A stretch of 64,000 nt of DNA from Alteromonadaceae bacterium BrNp21-10 (GTDB taxonomy: Bacteria > Pseudomonadota > Gammaproteobacteria > Enterobacterales > Alteromonadaceae). Shown piece after piece: positions 42,687-52,118 of this stretch. Position numbers and translations under genes: made by a program. The notes under the pieces are model-generated. The model was not told where the DNA came from. It ran no database searches and saw only the letters and a program-made list of their open reading frames with translations. Location: assembly GCA_030418115.1 (NCBI GenBank), contig JAUHQD010000004.1, positions 62,001 through 126,000 of the forward strand, given 5' to 3'. How positions within the stretch are numbered: position 1 is the stretch's first letter; each line of letters starts with the position of its first letter.

Positions 42687-43811
42687 ATGGTTGATAAAAA
42701 ATTAACAGGTGCCGGATTACGTGGCCAAAGCGCCGGTGAAACCGCGCTATGTACCGTCGGTAAATCTGGCTCTGGTTTAACTTACTGCGGCTATGATGTG
42801 GCCGACTTATCAGAAAATGCCACCTTTGAAGAGGTGGCCTACTTACTGTTTAACGGCGAATTACCGAATCAAAATCAATTAGCGTCTTATAAAGCCGAAC
42901 TCAAAAAACAGCGGGATTTGCCCGCAGCACTGAAACAAGTGCTGAAACTCATTCCAGCAGATGCCCACCCCATGGATGTCATGCGTAGCGGTTGTTCATT
43001 TTTAGGTAACCTTGAGCCAGAGCTTAGCTTTGATGCCCAATACCAAGCCGCTAATCGTCTTTTGGCTGCGTTTCCAGCCATCATGGTTTATTGGTATCAC
43101 TATAGTCATGAAAGAGTAGAGATTGATTGTGTGAGTGATGAAGATTCCATCGCTGGTCATTTCCTAAAATTATTAACCGGCAAAACACCTTCAGAACAGC
43201 ATCAGAAAGTGATGGATGTATCGCTGATCCTTTATGCCGAGCATGAGTTTAATGCTTCAACTTTTACTGCCCGTGTGTGTGCTTCTACTTTATCGGATAT
43301 GTATTCGTGCATCACTGGTGCTATCGGCTCATTACGTGGACCTTTGCATGGCGGTGCTAACGAAGCCGCCATGGAAATGATTCAAAAATTCAGCTCACCA
43401 GAAGATGCCAAAATCCAAATGGCCGGTATGTTAGAGCGCAAAGAAAAAATCATGGGTTTTGGCCACGCGATTTACCGTACCTCTGACCCGCGCAATACCA
43501 TCATTAAGGCATGGTCCGAGAAGCTCGCAGAGGAGTTTGGTGATACGTCCTTGTATGATATCTCTGTGGCCTGTGAAGAATTTATGTGGGATAGCAAAAA
43601 GCTATTCTGTAATGCGGATTTTTTCCATGCCTCGACTTATCACTTTATGGGTATTCCCACTAAATTATTCACGCCGATTTTTGTGTGCTCACGGGTTACT
43701 GGTTGGGCGGCTCATGTGATGGAGCAGCGTTCGAATAATCGCATTATTCGCCCCAGTGCCGATTATACTGGTAGCGAACCACGCAAAGTTATCCCTATTG
43801 GGCAGCGCTAA
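42687..43811 (+). CDS. prpC: 2-methylcitrate synthase
   Basis: A 374-residue citrate-synthase-fold enzyme. The start KKLTGAGLRGQSAGETALCTVGKSGSGLTY is typical of PrpC. Active-site motifs are GAIGSLRGPLHGGANEAAMEM, IMGFGHAIYRTSDPRN and the C-terminal RPSADYTGSEPRKVIPI. It condenses propionyl-CoA with oxaloacetate. AGGAAT near 42675 precedes the ATG. Its stop overlaps the acnD start by 1 bp (TAATG). Confidence 0.95.
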   Translation: MVDKKLTGAGLRGQSAGETALCTVGKSGSGLTYCGYDVADLSENATFEEVAYLLFNGELPNQNQLASYKAELKKQRDLPAALKQVLKLIPADAHPMDVMRSGCSFLGNLEPELSFDAQYQAANRLLAAFPAIMVYWYHYSHERVEIDCVSDEDSIAGHFLKLLTGKTPSEQHQKVMDVSLILYAEHEFNASTFTARVCASTLSDMYSCITGAIGSLRGPLHGGANEAAMEMIQKFSSPEDAKIQMAGMLERKEKIMGFGHAIYRTSDPRNTIIKAWSEKLAEEFGDTSLYDISVACEEFMWDSKKLFCNADFFHASTYHFMGIPTKLFTPIFVCSRVTGWAAHVMEQRSNNRIIRPSADYTGSEPRKVIPIGQR

Positions 43812-46435
43812 TGAACACCCAATACCGTAAACCCTTAGCTGATACTGGCCTTGATTACTACGACACCGAAGCAGCGGTGAATGATATTCAAGCAGGTGCT
43901 TACGCACGCTTACCTTATTCCTCCAGAGTGTATGCGGAAAATCTGATACGCCGTTGCGATCCGGCTACGCTAACCGCTTCATTAACGCAAATTATTGAGC
44001 GTAGATCCGATTTAGACTTTCCTTGGTATCCAGCGCGCGTGGTATGTCATGACATTCTTGGGCAAACCGCGTTAGTCGATTTAGCCGGTTTGCGGGATGC
44101 CATTGCAGAAAAAGGGGGCGACCCAGCCAAAGTAAACCCAGTGGTGCCAACCCAACTGATTGTCGACCATTCCTTATCGGTAGAACATGGCGGCTTTGAG
44201 GCGGATGCCTTTGAGAAAAATCGCGCCATTGAGGACCGCCGCAACGACGACCGTTTTCACTTTATCAATTGGACCAAAACCGCCTTTAAAAATGTCGATG
44301 TGATCCCGCCAGGCAACGGTATTATGCATCAGATCAATTTAGAGAAGATGTCGCCAGTAGTACACGCACGCGATGGAGTAGCCTTCCCTGACACCTTAGT
44401 GGGTACCGACAGTCATACTCCCCATGTTGATGCACTTGGGGTGATTGCCATTGGTGTTGGCGGCCTTGAAGCTGAAAGTGTAATGCTCGGTCGTGCATCG
44501 TTGATGCGCTTGCCGCATATTATTGGGGTAGAACTTACCGGTAAACCACCTTCCGGCATTACCGCTACCGATATTGTGTTGCAACTGACCGAGTTTTTAC
44601 GTTCGCAAAAAGTGGTTTCTAGCTATTTAGAATTTTTCGGAGAAGGCGTAGCCCATTTAACTTTGGGTGATCGCGCCACCATTTCCAATATGACACCGGA
44701 ATACGGCGCCACGGCGGCAATGTTCGCGATCGATCAACAAACCTTAGAGTACTTAACTCTTACGGGTCGCGAAGCTAAACAAGTTAAATTGGTGGAAACG
44801 TATGCTAAAACCACCGGCTTATGGGCAGATAATTTAGCTGAAGCAGAATATGACCGACACTTACAATTCGATTTAGCTAAAGTGGTACGTAATATCGCCG
44901 GGCCATCGAATCCTCATCGCCGAGTAGCTACTAGTGATTTAGCCGCGCGTGGCATCAGTGGTGACTTTAGTTCAGATAAAAATGATCCTAACCATATGCC
45001 AGATGGCGCGGTGATCATCGCCGCTATTACCAGTTGTACCAATACCAGCAATCCACGCAATGTTATTGCTGCAGGGCTGTTAGCCCGTAATGCCAACACT
45101 AAAGGATTAACGCGCAAGCCTTGGGTAAAAAGTTCACTGGCCCCCGGCTCAAAAGCAGTGCAACTCTATTTAGAACAAGCTGATTTATTACCCGAACTAC
45201 AACAGTTGGGTTTTGGCATTGTTGGTTTTGCCTGTACCTCTTGTAATGGTATGAGTGGTGCCCTTGATCCAAAAATTCAACAACAAATCGTTGAACGAGA
45301 CTTGTATGCCACGGCGGTTTTATCTGGCAACCGTAATTTTGATGGTCGTATTCACCCTTACGCCAAACAGGCCTTTTTAGCCTCACCGGCATTAGTGGTG
45401 GCTTATGCCATTGCCGGTAGTATTCGTTTTGATATCGAAAAGGATATCCTCGGTTACGACCAACAAGGTCAGCCGGTACGATTGCAGGATATCTGGCCAA
45501 CCGATGCTGAAATAGATGGCATGGTGAAAGCTAGCGTTAAACCAGAGCATTTCCGTCAGGTTTATGAGCCGATGTTTAACCTTAAAGTGGAATATGGTGA
45601 GCACATCAACCCATTGTACGACTGGCGTCCGCAAAGCACTTATATTCGTCGTCCTCCCTATTGGAATACAGAAGGCGAAGGTGCGCTTGCCGGTGAACGT
45701 AAGCTCAGCGCTATGCGACCACTGGCGGTATTGGGAGACAATATCACCACCGATCATTTATCACCGTCCAATGCGATTATGCTCGACAGTGCGGCTGGTG
45801 AGTATTTGCATAAAATGGGCGTGCCTGAAGAGGATTTTAATTCTTACGCCACCCATCGTGGTGACCACCTCACCGCACAACGGGCAACCTTTGCTAACCC
45901 CAAACTCTTTAATGAAATGGTGCAAGAAAACGGCAAGGTTGTTCAAGGCTCGTTAGCCAGAATAGAGCCTGAAGGCAAAGTGACGCGCATGTGGGAAGCC
46001 ATCGAAACCTATATGCAACGCAAGCAATCGTTGATCATTATCGCCGGTGCCGATTACGGTCAAGGGTCATCCCGTGACTGGGCCGCCAAAGGTGTACGTC
46101 TTGCTGGTGTCGAGGTGATTGTCGCCGAAGGTTTTGAGCGTATCCATCGCACTAACTTGGTGGGCATGGGCGTATTACCGTTGCAGTTTAAGGCCGGTGA
46201 AAATCGCCATACTTATGCCATTGATGGCACCGAGACCTTTGATGTACTCGGCGATCCAGCACCTGGAGCGATGATGACCTTATTGATCAACCGAAAAAAT
46301 AGCGAGTCAGTTCAAGTCAAAGTGCTATGTCGAGTAGATACTGCTGAAGAACACTCCATCTACGCCGCAGGCGGAGTATTACAGCGTTTTGCGGAAGACT
46401 TTTTGGCTTCATCAAAGAGTGATAAACATGACTGA
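43811..46435 (+). CDS. acnD: Fe/S-dependent 2-methylisocitrate dehydratase
   Basis: An 874-residue aconitase. Iron-sulfur ligands lie in SCTNTSNPRN and GFACTSCNGMSG. Other sites are GTDSHTPHVDALGVIAIGVGGLE, GDNITTDHLSPSNAI and AGADYGQGSSRDWAAKGVRLAGV. AcnD converts 2-methylcitrate to 2-methyl-cis-aconitate and needs PrpF as a partner. No PrpD is present, so this is the AcnD/PrpF branch. It overlaps prpF by 8 bp. Confidence 0.95.
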   Translation: MNTQYRKPLADTGLDYYDTEAAVNDIQAGAYARLPYSSRVYAENLIRRCDPATLTASLTQIIERRSDLDFPWYPARVVCHDILGQTALVDLAGLRDAIAEKGGDPAKVNPVVPTQLIVDHSLSVEHGGFEADAFEKNRAIEDRRNDDRFHFINWTKTAFKNVDVIPPGNGIMHQINLEKMSPVVHARDGVAFPDTLVGTDSHTPHVDALGVIAIGVGGLEAESVMLGRASLMRLPHIIGVELTGKPPSGITATDIVLQLTEFLRSQKVVSSYLEFFGEGVAHLTLGDRATISNMTPEYGATAAMFAIDQQTLEYLTLTGREAKQVKLVETYAKTTGLWADNLAEAEYDRHLQFDLAKVVRNIAGPSNPHRRVATSDLAARGISGDFSSDKNDPNHMPDGAVIIAAITSCTNTSNPRNVIAAGLLARNANTKGLTRKPWVKSSLAPGSKAVQLYLEQADLLPELQQLGFGIVGFACTSCNGMSGALDPKIQQQIVERDLYATAVLSGNRNFDGRIHPYAKQAFLASPALVVAYAIAGSIRFDIEKDILGYDQQGQPVRLQDIWPTDAEIDGMVKASVKPEHFRQVYEPMFNLKVEYGEHINPLYDWRPQSTYIRRPPYWNTEGEGALAGERKLSAMRPLAVLGDNITTDHLSPSNAIMLDSAAGEYLHKMGVPEEDFNSYATHRGDHLTAQRATFANPKLFNEMVQENGKVVQGSLARIEPEGKVTRMWEAIETYMQRKQSLIIIAGADYGQGSSRDWAAKGVRLAGVEVIVAEGFERIHRTNLVGMGVLPLQFKAGENRHTYAIDGTETFDVLGDPAPGAMMTLLINRKNSESVQVKVLCRVDTAEEHSIYAAGGVLQRFAEDFLASSKSDKHD

Positions 46436-47624
46436 TAAACTCTTTAAAGCGCAACTTAAAATACCAGCGACTTACCTCAGAGGAGGAACGTCTAAAGGCG
46501 TATTTTTTAAGTTGGAGGATTTGCCTGAAAGCGCACAGGTGCAGGGGCAGGAACGTGATCAATTACTGTTGCGGGTGATTGGCAGTCCTGATCCTTATGC
46601 TAAACACACCGACGGTATGGGCGGCGCTACATCCAGTACCAGCAAAGTGGTGATCTTATCCAAAAGCACAAAATCCGATCATGATGTCGATTATCTGTTT
46701 GGCCAAGTGGCCATTGACAAACCGGTTATCGACTGGAGTGGTAATTGCGGCAACCTAACTGCTGCCGTAGGTTCCTTTGCCATTAGCAATGGTTTGGTTA
46801 GTGCTGAGCGTATACCCGAAAACGGCATCACCATGGTGCGGATCTGGCAGGCGAATATTTGCAAAACCATTATTGCCCATGTCCCCATTACTAACGGCCA
46901 AGTACAAGAAACCGGTGACTTTGAACTCGATGGCGTAACTTTCCCAGCAGCTGAAGTGAAAATAGAATTTGTAGATCCTGCCGATGATAATGAGGGCGAG
47001 ACGAATAGTGGTCTGTTTCCCACCGGCAATCTGGTGGATGATCTAATCATTCCCGACATTGGCACCTTAAAAGCCACAATGATCAACGCTGGCATTCCGA
47101 CCATTTTCATCAATGCTGGGGCTATCGGTTACACCGGCACAGAATTACAAGATACGATTAATAATGATCCAAAAGCCTTAGCCATGTTTGAAACCATTCG
47201 CACTTATGGCGCGTTAAAAATGGGATTAATCGATAATATTGAACAAGCTGTGGCTCGCCAACACACACCCAAAGTCGCCTTTGTTGCACCAGCAAAAAGT
47301 TACACGAGCTCTAGTGGTAAAACCATTGATGCCAAGCAGATTGATCTACAGGTTAGAGCGTTATCCATGGGTAAACTGCATCACGCGATGATGGGAACCG
47401 CCGCCGTCGCTATTGGCACCGCCGCCGCCATACCTGGCACCTTAGTCAATTTGGCTGCTGGCGGTGGTAAACGCCATTCAGTATGTTTTGGCCACCCTTC
47501 CGGCACCTTAACTGTCGGCGCAGAAGCCACCGAACAGGGAGGTAAGTGGAGCGTTAAAAAAGTCAGCATGAGTCGCAGCACCAGAGTTTTAATGGAAGGG
47601 TGGGTTAGGGTTCCCCAAGGATAA
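46428..47624 (+). CDS. prpF: 2-methylaconitate cis-trans isomerase
   Basis: ATG 46428 sits in the acnD stop overlap (ATGACTGA) and gives 398 residues. The sequence shows KIPATYLRGGTSKGVFFKLEDLP, IDWSGNCGNLTAAVGSFAI (a diaminopimelate-epimerase-like active site with Cys in NCGN) and the C-terminal GKRHSVCFGHPSGTLTVGAEA, also with Cys. PrpF isomerises the AcnD product, so the two complete the cycle. It is the last gene, followed by a convergent thioesterase gene 13 bp away. Confidence 0.93.
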   Translation: MTDKLFKAQLKIPATYLRGGTSKGVFFKLEDLPESAQVQGQERDQLLLRVIGSPDPYAKHTDGMGGATSSTSKVVILSKSTKSDHDVDYLFGQVAIDKPVIDWSGNCGNLTAAVGSFAISNGLVSAERIPENGITMVRIWQANICKTIIAHVPITNGQVQETGDFELDGVTFPAAEVKIEFVDPADDNEGETNSGLFPTGNLVDDLIIPDIGTLKATMINAGIPTIFINAGAIGYTGTELQDTINNDPKALAMFETIRTYGALKMGLIDNIEQAVARQHTPKVAFVAPAKSYTSSSGKTIDAKQIDLQVRALSMGKLHHAMMGTAAVAIGTAAAIPGTLVNLAAGGGKRHSVCFGHPSGTLTVGAEATEQGGKWSVKKVSMSRSTRVLMEGWVRVPQG

Positions 47625-47637
47625 ATCACTCAAAGAA

Positions 47638-48111
47638 TTACCCCACCATATAAGTCCCAGTACCAAAAGCAATATGGTCACCGTTTTGGTTGTGTAATTC
47701 CATGCGTACCACAGCGACACGGGCACCTTTACGGATAACCTCAGCGGTGGCGATGAATTCTTCGCCTTTACCGGGTAGTAGATAATCCACGCGCATGTCG
47801 ATGGTGCTCATTTTACTAATACGTTTTTGAAACTCGCTAAGATCGACCACTGGCATCAATCTTACGGTTTCCATAATCGCCATTAGCCCGCCAACGGTAT
47901 CCAGAATAGCGGCAGTCACACCACCATGAAGTATTTTAAGTAACGGATTACCCATTAATTGGTCTTGCCAAGGTAGCCTGATTTCGACTTTATTTTGATC
48001 CAGTTGACTGATTTGCATGCCCAATAATTGATTAAACGGCATTTTTTCCTGAAATACCTGAGCCACATACTGCTGCAACTCATCTGTGGTCAATGTGCTT
48101 GTTGATTGCAT
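47638..48111 (-). CDS. Hotdog-fold thioesterase (YigI-like)
   Basis: A 157-residue protein of the PaaI/YigI type. Core segments are MPFNQLLGMQISQLDQNKVEIRLPW, LLKILHGGVTAAILDTVGGLMAIM (with the HGG motif and catalytic-site Asp) and SKMSTIDMRVDYLLPGKGEEFIATAEV. It hydrolyses an acyl-CoA. It lies next to recQ, the same neighbourhood as yigI in E. coli, but divergently transcribed. Its substrate is not certain; E. coli YigI works on medium- and long-chain acyl-CoA. Confidence 0.8.
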   Translation of the reverse strand: MQSTSTLTTDELQQYVAQVFQEKMPFNQLLGMQISQLDQNKVEIRLPWQDQLMGNPLLKILHGGVTAAILDTVGGLMAIMETVRLMPVVDLSEFQKRISKMSTIDMRVDYLLPGKGEEFIATAEVIRKGARVAVVRMELHNQNGDHIAFGTGTYMVG

Positions 48112-48191
48112 GAAATTTCCTAAAGCTGGGGATTATCGGTTTCACCGGCTACTAAAGCCACGTACAATGCGCTCATCATTTTTACACCAGT

Positions 48192-50015
48192 TTGATTTTG
48201 TCTGCACCTACGAATTTAGCCAGCAACCATACCAATGCCCCCTTAACGCAATTGCAAAAGGTGTTTGGTTACCATGCCTTTCGCCCCGGCCAACAAGAAG
48301 TTATTGAGCAAACCTTAGTGGGTAACGATAGCTTAGTGTTAATGCCGACCGGTGGCGGTAAGTCGCTGTGTTACCAAATCCCCGCATTAATTTTGCCCGG
48401 ACTTACAGTAGTGGTGTCACCGCTGATTTCATTGATGAAAGATCAGGTGGATGCGTTAATTACCAGCGGTGTCAGTGCTGCCTATTTAACCTCTGGGTTA
48501 ACCATGGAGGCCATGCAGCAAATTTACAAAAAGCTGCATAATAATGAATTGAAGTTGTTGTATCTGGCTCCGGAGCGTTTATTGCAGCCAGATTTTATTG
48601 ACCGTTTACAACATCTGAATGTTAGCTTTTTTGCCATTGATGAAGCCCACTGCGTTTCCCATTGGGGTCATGATTTCCGTCAAGAATATTGCAAACTAGG
48701 GCAGCTCAAGCGCTTATTCCCGAATGTGCCAGTGATGGGCTTAACGGCAACCGCCGATTTGGCTACTCGCCAAGACATTCAACTACAGCTGCAATTGCAC
48801 CAGCCTTATGTTTATCAGGGCAGTTTTGACCGGCCGAATATTCGTTACAGCCAATTGATCAAATACCAGCCTATCAATCAATTGTTGAAGTACTTACAAG
48901 AGCAAGAAGGCAGCGGCATTATTTACTGCGGCAGCCGTCGCAAGGTTGACGAGATCACCGCTAAGCTAGCCCAGAGCGGCGTCAGCTGTGCGGGTTATCA
49001 CGCGGGGATGGAATCCGAAATCCGCAATATCGTCCAGCAAGATTTTATTCGCGATAATATTGATGTGATTGTCGCCACCGTTGCTTTTGGTATGGGCATT
49101 AACAAACCCAATGTGCGTTTTGTAGTGCATTATGATTTGCCACGCACCATTGAATCTTACTATCAAGAAACCGGTCGTGCCGGTCGCGATGGTATGCCTG
49201 CCGAAGCACTATTATTGTTTGATGAAAAAGATGCGGCGCGCATTCGTAAGTGGATTGCCATGAATGACAATCCTGAGCGCCAAGCGGTAGAGTTACAACG
49301 CTTTGAAGCCATGCATGCACTGGCCGAAGCGCAAACTTGTCGACGTCAAGTATTGCTTAACTACTTTGATGAATACAGCCCTAATTCTTGCGGTAACTGC
49401 GATATATGTCTTGATCCGCCTAGGCAGTTCGATGGCACCTTAGCGGCACAAAAACTGCTATCTTGTATTTTGCGTGTTGAGCAAAAACAGGTAAGCCAGT
49501 ACGTGATAGACGTGCTACGGGGCAACAAAGTAAAACGCATTAGTGATTTACAACATGACCAATTAAGCACCTATGGCGTGGGAAAAGATGAAAGTGATGC
49601 CTACTGGCATAACTTGATCAACCAGCTAATCCATCAGGGTCTGGTGCGGGTGGATATTACCCAAAATGCCACCTTAAAACTCACTGAGGCTGCACGTCCT
49701 ATACTAAAGAGTGAGCAAGCACTTACATTAGCTATACCTAGATTAAGCCTTAAGCTAAGCCGCAAAGACAAACTAGCGAAACGTAATTATGACAAAGAAC
49801 TTTTTGCCAAGCTCAAACACTTACGTAAGTCCATTGCCGAAGCCGATGAGGTACCACCCTTTGTGGTATTTAGCGATGTCACCTTAGCGGAAATGGCAGA
49901 GCATTTACCCACCACTGCTTTTGAGTTTTTAGATATTAGCGGGGTAGGCCAAACCAAGTTGGAACGCTACGGTAAACAATTTATTGCAGTCATCCAAGAG
50001 CATATCCCCGACTAA
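48192..50015 (+). CDS. recQ: ATP-dependent DNA helicase RecQ
   Basis: A 607-residue RecQ helicase (E. coli RecQ is 609). Helicase motifs: FGYHAFRPGQQEVI, PTGGGKSLCYQ, DEAHCVSHWGHDFR and GRAGRDGMPAE. Zinc ligands lie in LNYFDEYSPNSCGNCDICLDPP and the cysteine before it. RQC and HRDC domains follow (LAEMAEHLPTTAFEFLDISGVG). No in-frame ATG exists after the upstream stop at 48153, so TTG 48192 (or 48198) is the start. It resolves recombination intermediates. Confidence 0.94.
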   Translation: MILSAPTNLASNHTNAPLTQLQKVFGYHAFRPGQQEVIEQTLVGNDSLVLMPTGGGKSLCYQIPALILPGLTVVVSPLISLMKDQVDALITSGVSAAYLTSGLTMEAMQQIYKKLHNNELKLLYLAPERLLQPDFIDRLQHLNVSFFAIDEAHCVSHWGHDFRQEYCKLGQLKRLFPNVPVMGLTATADLATRQDIQLQLQLHQPYVYQGSFDRPNIRYSQLIKYQPINQLLKYLQEQEGSGIIYCGSRRKVDEITAKLAQSGVSCAGYHAGMESEIRNIVQQDFIRDNIDVIVATVAFGMGINKPNVRFVVHYDLPRTIESYYQETGRAGRDGMPAEALLLFDEKDAARIRKWIAMNDNPERQAVELQRFEAMHALAEAQTCRRQVLLNYFDEYSPNSCGNCDICLDPPRQFDGTLAAQKLLSCILRVEQKQVSQYVIDVLRGNKVKRISDLQHDQLSTYGVGKDESDAYWHNLINQLIHQGLVRVDITQNATLKLTEAARPILKSEQALTLAIPRLSLKLSRKDKLAKRNYDKELFAKLKHLRKSIAEADEVPPFVVFSDVTLAEMAEHLPTTAFEFLDISGVGQTKLERYGKQFIAVIQEHIPD

Positions 50016-50078
50016 TACTGTGGCACCTCATAAACAGCTGTTATGATTTCAAACACGTCATTTTAAGGTGTTTAAAAA

Positions 50079-51368
50079 ATGAAAACCTTGCGCTTTTTTA
50101 CGTTATTCATCACATGCTGCTTCTCCTTCAGTACGCCCGCACAAGATGCCACAGAGCAACAAATTGTTGCCCAAATCAATGCCGACTTGCCCCAAGCATT
50201 AAGCGAGCTGGAGCTGACGGTTAATATCAACAGTGGCACTCTGAACTTCGAAGGGGTTAAAAAAGTAGGTCATTTTTTCCAACAGAAGTTCGACGAAATT
50301 GGCTTTAAGACCCAGTGGGTTGATGGCAGTGAATTTAAACGGGCAGGGCATTTAGTCGCCAGCTATGGTGATACTGGACCGAAAATACTGATGATTGGTC
50401 ATCTGGATACGGTATTTGCCAAAGACGATGCTTTTCAGACCTTTCAAAAGATTGATGATAATCACATAGCCGGCCCCGGCATTACCGATATGAAAGGCGG
50501 CGATGTGATCATTCTCTCGGCGTTGCGAGCACTTAAAAAACTTAATTTATTGGATAACGTCAGTATTAAAGTGGTAATGACCGGTGATGAAGAGCGCAGT
50601 GGCCGACCTTTATCTCAATCCAAGAAAGCTTTAATTGACGCCGCCAAATGGGCCGACATAGCCCTAGGTTTTGAAGATGCCGATGGCGATATTAAAACCG
50701 CAGTAGTGGCTCGTCGCAGTTCCAGCGGTTGGAAATTGAATGTCACTGGCAAACCATCCCACTCTTCGCAAATTTTTACCGACGATATTGGTTACGGCGC
50801 TATTTTCGAAACCGCGCGGATTTTAAATGCCTTTCGTGAACAGTTGGCTGGCAAGGATAACCTTACTTTTAACCCTGGGATGATTATTGGCGGTACTGAC
50901 ATCAACTATGAAAATGCCACTGGCACCGCCTATGGTAAATCCAACGTTGTTGCTAAAACTGCGCGGGTATCCGGTGGTATTCGCGCGTTATCAGTAGAAG
51001 AGCTAGAGCATGCCAAACAAATGATGCAGAAAATTGTCGCAGAGAATCTACCCCACACTTCCGCTGCTATAACCTTTGCTGAAGGCTACCCCCCCATGGC
51101 GCCCAGCGACGGTAACTATGCACTATTGAAAATGTACAGTGATGTCAGCGAATCCTTAGGTTATGGACCAGTGACTGCTGTTAACCCACGTAATGCAGGG
51201 GCTGCGGATATTTCATTTACGGCTAAGCATGTAAAAATGGGTATTGATGGTTTGGGACTAATGGGCACTGGCGGACATACCAAAGAAGAAGTAGCTGATA
51301 TGCGTAGCTTTAGCCAAAATATGCACAAAGCGGCGGTATTGATTTATCGCTTATCACTGGCAAATTGA
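50079..51368 (+). CDS. Secreted M20-family metallopeptidase (glutamate carboxypeptidase-like)
   Basis: A 429-residue protein with a signal peptide (about 1-20, ending TPAQDA). Metal and active-site motifs: MIGHLDTVFA (His, Asp), GPGITDMKGGD, TGDEERSGRP (Glu-Glu) and GFEDADGD. The C-terminal GLGLMGTGGHTKEEV gives a final His ligand. The pattern matches carboxypeptidase G2-like enzymes. It should hydrolyse peptide or amide bonds to glutamate or similar residues in the periplasm. Its substrate is not known. AAGGTG precedes the ATG. Confidence 0.83.
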   Translation: MKTLRFFTLFITCCFSFSTPAQDATEQQIVAQINADLPQALSELELTVNINSGTLNFEGVKKVGHFFQQKFDEIGFKTQWVDGSEFKRAGHLVASYGDTGPKILMIGHLDTVFAKDDAFQTFQKIDDNHIAGPGITDMKGGDVIILSALRALKKLNLLDNVSIKVVMTGDEERSGRPLSQSKKALIDAAKWADIALGFEDADGDIKTAVVARRSSSGWKLNVTGKPSHSSQIFTDDIGYGAIFETARILNAFREQLAGKDNLTFNPGMIIGGTDINYENATGTAYGKSNVVAKTARVSGGIRALSVEELEHAKQMMQKIVAENLPHTSAAITFAEGYPPMAPSDGNYALLKMYSDVSESLGYGPVTAVNPRNAGAADISFTAKHVKMGIDGLGLMGTGGHTKEEVADMRSFSQNMHKAAVLIYRLSLAN

Positions 51369-51372
51369 GCAA

Positions 51373-51696
51373 CTAACCTGAACTTTGGTTAATTAACTCA
51401 AAGACATACTGCGGGATGGCATGAATAGGTGTCGAACTGGCAATATTCCCTAGCAACATATCATTTGTAGCAGTGTTACCCTGGCCTAGGATAATGGTAG
51501 GTATTAACAATTGTTGAGCAGAATACAAACTGTCGCTGAGTAGGCATATATCGGCGTGATGTTGGCTTAACCAATGGTTTGCTTGGGGCCATGCTGAAAA
51601 ACTAATGACCTCAAAGCCACCGGTAGTCGTCAACGCTAAAGCAATATTTTGTCGCCGCAGCGCATAAGGCTCCAGCAACAAAATACGCTTGTTCAA
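51373..51696 (-). CDS. Degenerate receiver-like small protein
   Basis: A 107-residue stand-alone protein with a receiver-like fold: NKRILLLEPYALRRQNIALALTTTG begins like a REC domain but with EP instead of the acidic DD pair, HHADICLLSDSLYS has Asp near the phospho-acceptor position, and LLIPTIILGQG resembles the Thr strand. It lacks the C-terminal Lys strand. It would be a phosphorylation-independent signalling module or an unrelated Rossmann-like protein. It lies 23 bp downstream of the cytochrome c gene on the same strand. Confidence 0.5.
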   Translation of the reverse strand: MNKRILLLEPYALRRQNIALALTTTGGFEVISFSAWPQANHWLSQHHADICLLSDSLYSAQQLLIPTIILGQGNTATNDMLLGNIASSTPIHAIPQYVFELINQSSG

Positions 51697-51719
51697 AATA
51701 ATTACCTTAGGAAATTAGC

Positions 51720-52022
51720 CTAAGGTTTAAGACTGGCGTAATAAGCGGCTAGGTTTTCAATATCAGTATCGGACAAGGCTTTAGCCATAGCGCCCATTAC
51801 TGGATCTTTACGATTTCCGTCGCGAAAATCCTTCAATTGTTTTTTAAGATATTGTTCCTGTTGACCGGCTAAATGCGGGTACATTGGGATCATAGATAGG
51901 CCACTAGCACCATGACAGGCCATGCAGCTAGCAGATTTAGCTTTACCGGCATCAATATCTGCCGCCATACCTGAAAAACTCAACAAGGTTGCGGCGGTTG
52001 CCAGTATTAATTTCATAGACAT
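51720..52022 (-). CDS. Periplasmic class I cytochrome c
   Basis: A 100-residue monoheme cytochrome: signal peptide (about 1-20, ending GMAADI), heme motif ASCMACHG, then the methionine region [46 protein letters not shown] closes the family C-terminus, with a Met as the sixth ligand. It is like one domain of cytochrome c4 or a c5-type. It should carry electrons in the periplasm. AGGAGC precedes the ATG by 9 bp. Confidence 0.87.
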   Translation of the reverse strand: MSMKLILATAATLLSFSGMAADIDAGKAKSASCMACHGASGLSMIPMYPHLAGQQEQYLKKQLKDFRDGNRKDPVMGAMAKALSDTDIENLAAYYASLKP

Positions 52023-52118
52023 ACAGAGTTGCTCCTTTAGGATAGAATATTCACATGCTGTTGTTATTTACCGGCATATTATGTCACCAAATCAGCTTAT
52101 AAACTGGATTTAAATGTA

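Noticed and set aside
45099-45500. 133-codon minus-strand frame inside acnD
   Set aside because: It is antisense to a strongly conserved aconitase domain; the codon pattern follows the plus-strand gene.
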